Part shown: positions 57,231-64,000 of the stretch, piece after piece
How the letters are laid out: each line of letters starts with the position of its first letter
Numbering within the stretch: the stretch's first letter is position 1
Assembly (NCBI GenBank): GCA_030762895.1
Contig: CM061063.1
Span: 96,866,210-96,930,209, forward strand
Reading direction: 5' to 3'
Length of the DNA: 64,000 nt
Origin: Sophora flavescens
Taxonomy: Eukaryota; Streptophyta; Magnoliopsida; Fabales; Fabaceae
The notes under the pieces: model-generated
The model's input: only the letters and a program-made list of their open reading frames with translations
The model's database searches: none
What the model was told of the DNA's origin: nothing
Position numbers and translations under genes: made by a program

Positions 57231-58357
57231 TCTATACTATATTCAAATATCGTGGACTCTGCTACAATGTTCCTACCGCAAATTAATTTATTTTGTTGAC
57301 AAGTTCCTACCATAAGTTAATGAGTACGGTATTTCACTATTTTGTTCTCGTCTCTCCTTTACATCTTTAACTTTTTTAAATTATTATTTAAGTTTTTTTT
57401 ATAGAGAAAATGTTAGTAATTAGTGTGTTATGTTATATTTTTTGTTAACAAATTATAGAGTTGCTTATCTTGAAAACTCTATCGGATACTTACAAGTATT
57501 TTAAAAAGTTATTCATTTATTTGTTTACTTTTTAAAATTGCTTCTGTCCGTAATATTTTAAATAATTTCTTTTTAATTTGTTAACTTTTTGCAAATAATA
57601 TAATCAATATAGATACTTTTTTTTATAATTTAGGTGAGTTGGCTCCCTAGGGAATATCGGGGTCAGGGCATACCTCACAGCTAAAAGAAAGCTTATAGAG
57701 GTACTTATAGATTACCCACCAACAAGAATATAGATATATTTTTAATTCTGAATTGATCATCGAATAAATTATAAATTATTTTAAAGGTCTTATTTTTTTT
57801 TTTCACCATGTTCTAAAATATATTTACATCATAATAGTTTTTTTTTTGTAGGAACCCACCGTAATTAGGGTATTTGGCTCACCGTGGGTTCACAGAGCAT
57901 CCCCACAAGCATAGATCCATTGGATCCGGTATGCACTAATCTCCGCTCAGATGCTTATTCATAGTTAAGGTCCCCTCCTATAAACACAGTCTTCGCAACC
58001 AACTCAGTCACAATCAATTATTCATTGGGTCCATATCTTAATAGTTTTAAAGAAGGTGTAATTTTAAAAATTTGAATAGGACCCTACTAATTAATGTTGT
58101 TCAACTCTATTAATATTTGACATTTTTTTTTTATGTTTATTACAATATAATATTAATAATCACTATCATCTTAAGAAATAAAATTCAAACAACCATTGTT
58201 TTATAATCTTATTTTAATTAATATAATGTCACAAAACTATTTTTGATTTTTTATCACATATTTATAACTTCAAATTATATTTATTTTATTTTTTTATTTT
58301 TATCTTATTTATTTTTTTATTATGAAGCCCGTGCGATGCACGGGTACAATAATCTAG
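57231..58357 (+). mobile_element. Helitron copy 3, complete, 1127 bp, non-autonomous
   Basis: 5' end A|TCTATACTATATTC (57231). 3' end: hairpin CCCGTGC-GAT-GCACGGG (58328-58344), TACAATAAT, then CTAG (58354-58357) followed by T. It carries no Rep/helicase, so it depends on an autonomous Helitron. It also holds the GAACCCACCG..CCGTGGGTTC inverted repeat at about 57850-57892. Confidence 0.85.
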
Positions 58358-58487
58358 TTGATTATCAAACTAAGATGTGATATTTACTTAACTATATTCT
58401 TTGCTTTATTTATTACTTTCAACAATAACTTTGTTGTTAATTGAGGTTTATCGTTTAATCTTTTAATATTTTGTTATAAAACAATGA

Positions 58488-59160
58488 TTAAACTAGACAT
58501 GGTGTTCATTTCGGAACCTTGGATTACTTGTCAACAACTGCCTGCCAGTTTTTTGAAGGAGCTGAATTTGAGGCTCTTTGCTATTAATGACAGGGGCAGC
58601 ATCATGCCTAACCTGTGGTGCCTTTGTACAACCTTATTCTCTCCAACTATCTTATCTAGCTCGGAACAGCAGGTCACTTGTTCCGTGAGTGTTGTTGGTA
58701 AGCAAATGGTGATTTCAGCAGTGTATGCTTCAACAAATTATATTAAGAGGAGACAACTTTGGTCTGAGTTTTCCACGCTTCAGCAGTCTCATCGTGCCCC
58801 TTGGTGTTATATAGGGGATTTTAACTGTGTCTTGGGTTCTCATGAGCATAGGGGTCAGCCTTTGGCCTCTAAATTATCTTGTGAAGATTTTAGATCCTGG
58901 ACTGATTCTTCCAACCTCATTCACATCGACACAAGGGGCTCCTCTTTCACTTGGTCCAATGGTCGGCTTGGTAACAACTACACAGAGAGGAGATTAGATA
59001 GGTCCTTTTGTAATGGTGAGATGCTTGACCTTTGGAACAATGTTTCTTGCTGCACTCTTACCAGAGCCAAGTCTGATCACTTGCCACTCTTTTTGTCCTT
59101 GAAAAATGAGGATAAACAGTTTGGTTCTATGTTTAAATTTCAGAAAATGTGGTCTAGTCA
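58488..59160 (+). pseudogene. LINE ORF2 endonuclease fragment, second LINE family
   Basis: 5'-truncated L1-type endonuclease: LDMVFISEPW, then MVISAVYAS, CYIGDFNCVLGSHEH, RLDRSFC and SDHLPLF carry the expected Glu, Asn, Asp and His positions. It shares only part of its residues with the endonuclease at 12928, so it is another family. The frame is open up to 59160, where the LTR at 59161 interrupts it (KMWSSH). The rest would lie beyond the window. It inserted in the right arm of MULE copy 3 after ACAATGATT. Confidence 0.85.
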
Positions 59161-59770
59161 TGTAACACCCTGTTTTCGTATGCTTCTTTATCAGTAAATA
59201 CATGCTTTAATGTATTTATTTTTTATAAAATCCAGAGGATGATTTTATTTAAAATAAAATTATTTTCTTGTGTTGTTTTACCGTATGAAGTCACAGTAAA
59301 ATTTTCGGTCGAAAATTCAGACGAAAACCGGTCTGGGTTCTCACTGCCAATACAAGTTAACTGAGCTAGAGACAAAATTTTAATTCGTGAATGAGACGGT
59401 TAGTGTTTTTATGATGTTTTGTGTGGGTTTGGAGTTTTTCGAAAAATCTTGTTCGGGGCCAAATCTTAGGGATTTCCCGAGCGAAATCGTCGGGAAATAC
59501 GATCGAGGAAGTCATCTGATACGCAATGGAGCAGAGCATCAAGAGGATGAAAAGACATGGAGTGACTTGATGTGAAGGCTATGACACACCTAAGAAAAAG
59601 TGAATCTTGACTTTATTTCAAAATCTCACTTTTTCATCTTTCTCTCTCCAATCACATCACATCACCTTAACTCCTTATCCTCTCTACAAGCAACCCACCT
59701 TCTTTCTTCTTCTTTCCTCTCTTCTTTCTTCTTCTTTCCCCTCAAAATCGTGACCCCATCCCTCATTCTC

Positions 59771-59778
59771 TATAAATA
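59771..59778 (+). promoter_or_regulatory. TATA box of plus-strand LTR
   Basis: CATTCTCTATAAATACCCTTC. The pyrimidine-rich start region and CTT repeat follow about 50-70 bp downstream. Confidence 0.65.
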
Positions 59779-59840
59779 CCCTTCATTTCCACCATTCATC
59801 ACTTTCCTCCATTTTCTCACATTTTCACTTTACTACCTTT

Positions 59841-59891
59841 CTTCTTCTTCTTCTTCTTCTTCTTCTTCTTCTTCTTCTTCTTCTTCTTCTT
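59841..59891 (+). repeat. CTT microsatellite, about 17 units
   Basis: An uninterrupted CTT run in the LTR just downstream of the TATA box. The related LTR at 24824 has only a short version near 28585-28600 on the minus strand. Confidence 0.95.
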
Positions 59892-60254
59892 TCTTACAAA
59901 GTTTACATTTTTATCAAGCTTTTTACTTTAAGTTCTTCATCAAAGTTCTTCATATTTTTGAGGGTAATGATCCTATGTTGTTTATTTTTCAAGTTCTTGT
60001 CTTTATGTTCATAGTTTTGCTTTAAGTTTCCTTTAAGCTTTCAAACTTCTAAAACCTCTCAAAAATGGTAGAAAACTCCTTTAGAGTTGAAACAACTTTC
60101 TATATTCTTGTATTTACTCATACTATCTTATACTAAAAGGTTGTGTAAAACAAAGTTTCCTAACCTCTTCTTTCTAAGGAGGCCGAAACCATGTATATGG
60201 TTTAGATGGATCTTGTTTCAACTTTTACAAGAGTATGAGTTTGTATTTAAGATT

Positions 60255-60990
60255 TCATTTCCAAAATGATCATGGACCAAGGCTCCTTCATGTTAAAGGA
60301 TGCTATGTCTAAGTGATTGGAAAGTTTAAAGATTTGTTTTCCAAAATGATCATGGACCAAAGCTCCTTTATGTTAAAGGATGCTATGTCTAAGTGATTGG
60401 AAAGTTTAATGATTTTTACTCTATTTTTATAAAAAAACAAAACCAATGAGTTTTAAAGCAATGGTGTTTAAGTTTTGTTTTTCAAAATGATCATGGATTA
60501 AGATTCCTTGACATAGGAGGATTCTAAGTCCAAGAGATTGGAAAGTTTGAAGATTTCTAACCCCTATTTCTTGAAAAGGCCGAAACCTTCAATGGTTATG
60601 GCAAAGATGTTGAGTTTTGTTTTCCAAAGTGATCATGGACTAAAAAGTTCCTTTATGTTAAAGGATGCTATGTCTAAGTGATTGGAAAGTTTAAAATATT
60701 TTCTTGCTTTATTTTCCTATGATGGCCAAATGTAACATTTGACCTAGGATGTGTTATTCTATTTTGTTTTCCAAGATGATTATGGATTAAAGCTCCTTTA
60801 TGTTAAAGGATGATATGTCCAAAAGATTGGATGATTTAAATATCTCTAACCTCACCAACTTGTTAAGGAAGAACCTAAGAGTTCATGGTCTAAGACATTT
60901 GATTTTTCCATTTTCCGAAATGATCATGGTTTCAAGCTCCTTACTATGTATGGATGCTAACCTAAAGAGATTGGAAAGTTTAGAAATTTC
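60255..60990. repeat. Diverged tandem array with ATGATCATGG core
   Basis: Five or more units of TTTTCCAAAATGATCATGG..AAGGATGCTATGTCTAAGTGATTGGAAAGTTTA type, inverted relative to those at 27560-28250. Confidence 0.8.
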
Positions 60991-62069
60991 TAGCCTATTT
61001 ATCTATGCTTGGCCGAAACCCTAAGTCAAGAACTTAGTGAGATTTTTAATTCAACTTTGTTAAAAGACCATTGTTTATGAACTCCTGACACTTAAGGATC
61101 ATAAATCCATGAGTTGTATTATTTTCGAGAATCTCTAACCCTAAGAACTAGTCTTGGCTGAACCTATACCTTGTGGTTTAGTGTTGTTGTTTGATTTTAA
61201 CTTGTGATTTTGTGTTCATAACCTTAGACTTTCATCCCGGAGGAAACAAGGACGTTCGTGGTTTACCTCTCCAAGCATCTAATCTCCTTACCTGAACAGA
61301 AGGTAAGAGGGGATTGCCTAGGGATATTCAATGACTATATGCATGTGTGTATGTGTTTGCTTGAGTGATTTTAATATTATTGTGATATTGAGCCAATACT
61401 TGAATAACTTGTTTACTTGAACAATTGTGGTTATTACTTGAAGTTGAATATCACTTGCTTTAAAGTGTTATGAATTATATATATGTGATGAACTGTCGTT
61501 AACTGTGATATTATTGTTGAGAATACATTACTGTTGATTGAGGTTTGAGAAGCCGGACTTGAGTCTGTGCACAATGATTATAAAGGATTAAAAGCCTTGA
61601 ATAGAACTTTGAAAGTATTGGTTTCATTTATAAAAGTTCCTTGCTTAAAATGCTTACTTCAAGAAAATGAGATTCTTATTTTGAAAAGAAACGTTGAAGT
61701 GCTTTTAAGACGATAGAAACTACCTTTTTTATGATCCAAAGTTGGTACGAGAGAAAACCTTTTTCGAACTATGTGTTTTACGAAGGAAAAACCCTTGAAA
61801 ATATTTGACTTTATTCCATCAAGGAATTTCAAATAAAAACGAATTTCCTAAATGTTTTAAAAAAAGATTTTGCAAAGGAAAAGGATTTTCTCCTAAATGA
61901 TTTGGAAACGTTCCGGTTACTTGGATAAGTGACCGAGGTTTTGTTTTGGATTTGACTTTCACCGAGCAAAAAAAGTAAACACATGAGAATTGAATCTAGT
62001 TCGCGAGACGTCGCTTCTAGTATTCTGTAATATGCATGTTGATCCTTGATCCGTGCCACGTTGTTGTGG

Positions 62070-62165
62070 ACTGTGTGTCCTAATCACGTTGTTGTGGACT
62101 GTGTGTCCTAATCACGTTGTTGTGGACTGTGTGTCCTAATCATGTTGTTGTGGACCGTGTGTCCT
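62070..62165. repeat. 28-bp tandem repeat, GGACTGTGTGTCC type
   Basis: CACGTTGTTGTGGACTGTGTGTCCTAAT repeated four times. Further on, CCAATGAGACGGTGTATTATCGTTGTG-type units recur at about 62460-62660. Confidence 0.85.
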
Positions 62166-63371
62166 AAGCACGTTGTGATGAACGTTGTTAAATGTGAATG
62201 TTGTTTTCTACGACCACAAGTCTAGGACTGGTGCATCGGTCTAAGGTGTTGTGATTGGGCACTCGGACTGCGTGTCCCATGTTGATGTTGATAATTTTGA
62301 AATGGTGAAATTTATGAATAGTCACTAGCCTTTGAGCTTCGACAATGAATGAGAACGAACACAAAGAAAACATTGAGAACTAAGTGTTTTACATTTGCAT
62401 TTACGGCAGACGTTCCCGACATGGTTTTAACGTGAGACCTTAACAGGAAAGGTATCATGTGACGGTGTATTATCGTTGTTCTTAAATTGGACAATGAGAC
62501 GGCGTACGTGTATCGTTGTGCCTAAATGGACAATGAAATGGCGTGCATAATTGTTGTGCCTAAATGGCCAATGAGACGGTGTATTATCTTTGTGCTTAGC
62601 TAGCCAATGAGATGGTGTATTATCGTTGTGCTTAGCTAGCCAATGAGACGGTGTATCGAGCCTGATCAACTCATTTGAAGGATGTTGGGATCTCCGGAGA
62701 TTAAGAATAGAGCCTGATGATAGAAGTGTCATGCATTATCTTTGTAAAATTGATTGATTCAGGTATGAGACCCACTGAAATAGTACTTGTTACTTACCTA
62801 TGAGAAATGTTTAGATTGTTAATATGCCAAGGTGTTGTATGTATCATGTGTTTTGTTGTTGTATGATATATCCATTTGCCGGTGTCTCACTCTTACAGTT
62901 ATATCAGGTATCTTCGGGTTTTGCTGTAGTAACTTGGTACTCTAGTACCGATGTTGCAGAGGAGTCTTTCTGAGTCACTTGAAGACCTAGTGTTAGATGT
63001 TGGGAAAGTATTCTGATTGGGGGTCTCTCCAGTGAATATTTGATAGAATGACCAGCTTAGGAGTATGAGTTGGGTTGTATATCTAAAGGGGTCGGTGGAT
63101 GTAGTGTTATATACATCCATCTGTAGTTTAAACTTTCTCTTTTGAAAATGGAAACTTATATAAATGGTGTATGTCATGGTAACTTTGTTACGAATGTGAC
63201 CTTACTTTTTAAATGTATGTATGATGGATTTCAGAGTTATCCTTGAAGAAAATTTTTATACCCCAGTTTTCTGACTTAAAAGAAAACAATTTTTCGAAAG
63301 CCACCTGCAAATTATCTTTTGACTTACATCCGCATGTGTTACGTAGTAATACCCAAGGGGGGCGTTACACG

Positions 63372-63383
63372 TGGTATCAGAGC
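63372..63383 (+). other. Primer-binding site, initiator Met tRNA type
   Basis: TGGTATCAGAGC two bases after the LTR end. Confidence 0.9.
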
Positions 63384-63551
63384 TGGTCGAGTCTTTCGAG
63401 ATCTTTGGGAAATAGGTCGGTTGTGTTGATGTTGTGTTTTCTCTGAATTAAGTTTTATTTGTATTACTTCTTAGAAGTAATGTGTGTTGATACGCTTTTA
63501 CACGTTTCATTTTCTGGTTGTGGCCTGACTAATTTGTTCGGCAGGTCAGTT

Positions 63552-64000
63552 ATGGAACCAGCACCAGAAGGTGGACATGGACGAGGACGTGGACGCGGTC
63601 GTGGACGTGGTCGTGGACGTGGTCGCAGAGGTGGTCCTATTGGAGGTCGTGCCAACATGAATGTGAATTATGACGGTGGGATGGACTTTGCTGCCCAAGC
63701 TTTGGCTGACGTTGCTGCTGCCATAGCTCTTCAGACGGCTAATGCTGCTGCCCAGAACCAACAGGAGCAACAGAGGGCAAAACAAGCTACAGAGGGAAGG
63801 CATCTGGATGCTTTCCAATGTCAGAATCCATCACAGTTTGATGGAGACGTGGATCCAATAAAGGCTGATCTTTGGATTCAAGAGCTGGAGAAGATCTTTG
63901 AGCTGGTGCACACCCCAGAGGGAGCAAAGGTGCCTTATGCAACATTCCAACTGATTGGAGATGCTGAATACTGGTGGGAGAGCACCAGACAACTGCTGGT
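63552..64000 (+). CDS. gag: Gag of plus-strand Tekay-like element, open, runs off the window
   Basis: ATG at 63552, 169 bp after the primer site, in the same context as the gag at 7044. It is open for 149 codons with no stop to the window edge. Residues 10-35 are an Arg-Gly alternation (RGRGRGRGRG type) ending RRGGPIGGR, resembling RGG-box RNA-binding segments. A short Ala-rich helix-like part and a Gln-rich stretch come next. The gag core starts with FQCQNPSQFDGDVDP, WIQELEKIFELVHTPEGAKV and YATFQLIGDAEYWWES. It is the best-preserved gag of this family here. Whether zinc knuckles or pol follow cannot be seen. Confidence 0.9.
   Translation, partial: MEPAPEGGHGRGRGRGRGRGRGRGRRGGPIGGRANMNVNYDGGMDFAAQALADVAAAIALQTANAAAQNQQEQQRAKQATEGRHLDAFQCQNPSQFDGDVDPIKADLWIQELEKIFELVHTPEGAKVPYATFQLIGDAEYWWESTRQLL

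Larger units (their letters stand above)
56569..58487. mobile_element. MULE-like element copy 3 (left arm, Helitron, start of right arm)
   Basis: Left tip GGATGCTTCTATGGTGCC, left inverted-repeat arm to 57230, nested Helitron, then about 130 bp of the right arm (TTGATTATCAAACTAAGATGTG) before the LINE fragment at 58488. It is more complete at the left than copy 2. It has an extra GTTGTTGCTGTACTGACGTCACGCG stretch at about 56735, absent from copy 2. Confidence 0.7.
59161..63369 (+). mobile_element. 5' LTR, 4.2 kb, of plus-strand Tekay-like element
   Basis: TGTAACACCCTG (59161) to GGGGGGCGTTACA (63369), followed by CG and the primer site. Features: inverted repeat CAGAC-N8-GTCTG (59318-59335), TATAAATA (59771-59778), a CTT microsatellite just after the likely transcription start, the ATGATCATGG array (60255-60990) and GTTGTTGTGGACTGTGTGTCC repeats (about 62070-62165). 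The leader downstream of the TATA box is about 3.6 kb. Confidence 0.9.

Noticed and set aside
59161..64000. Calling the last element gag-only like the other two
   Set aside because: The window ends inside gag, so the presence or absence of pol is unknown.

Overview
The window looks like repeat-dense nuclear DNA of a flowering plant. It is AT-rich and holds plant-type LTR retrotransposons, a plant L1-type LINE, Helitron ends and a Mutator-like element. The families (Tekay/Del-like and Athila-like Ty3/Gypsy with very long LTRs) fit a eudicot, and I would guess a papilionoid legume, but that is an impression rather than something shown here. I found no intact host gene in 64 kb. The only host-gene-like sequence is one short terminal exon, present twice.

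Layout. 1-2716: long LTR fragment (minus). 2717-3717: fragment of a Mutator-like element (MULE) carrying a Helitron. 3718-10740: minus-strand gag-only LTR retrotransposon (truncated 3' LTR, polypurine tract, broken gag, primer-binding site, 3.4 kb mosaic 5' LTR). 10765-11046: captured or duplicated exon. 11047-19901: second MULE copy, with the Helitron in its middle and a 5.5 kb broken LINE inserted across the Helitron 5' end. 20001-20306: probable MITE. 20625-24823: LTR fragments, two of which form a 535-bp-armed palindrome. 24824-29255: complete solo LTR. 29256-50865: LTR fragment interrupted by a degenerate Athila-like element, whose gag is itself interrupted by a complete 9.05 kb non-coding LTR element (41352-50401) with a perfect 5-bp target duplication. 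50866-56132: LTR plus gag remnant of another gag-only element. 56133-59160: a second copy of the exon and MULE/Helitron block, interrupted by a LINE endonuclease fragment. 59161-64000: plus-strand LTR element with a 4.2 kb 5' LTR and an open gag running off the window.

The Tekay-type elements share four things: TGTAACACC-like termini, an initiator-Met-tRNA primer site, a polypurine tract next to a conserved GAGGACGAAATT-like block, and a CAGAC-N8-GTCTG inverted repeat near the LTR start. Where their internal regions can be seen they carry gag alone or no coding sequence, so they would depend on enzymes from another element.

The most interesting structure is the MULE/Helitron block. The MULE has long inverted repeats with outward-facing tRNA-like Pol III A and B boxes. 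All three copies carry the Helitron at the same site. Two copies share the same 9-bp target duplication, which points to duplication of one locus rather than independent transposition.
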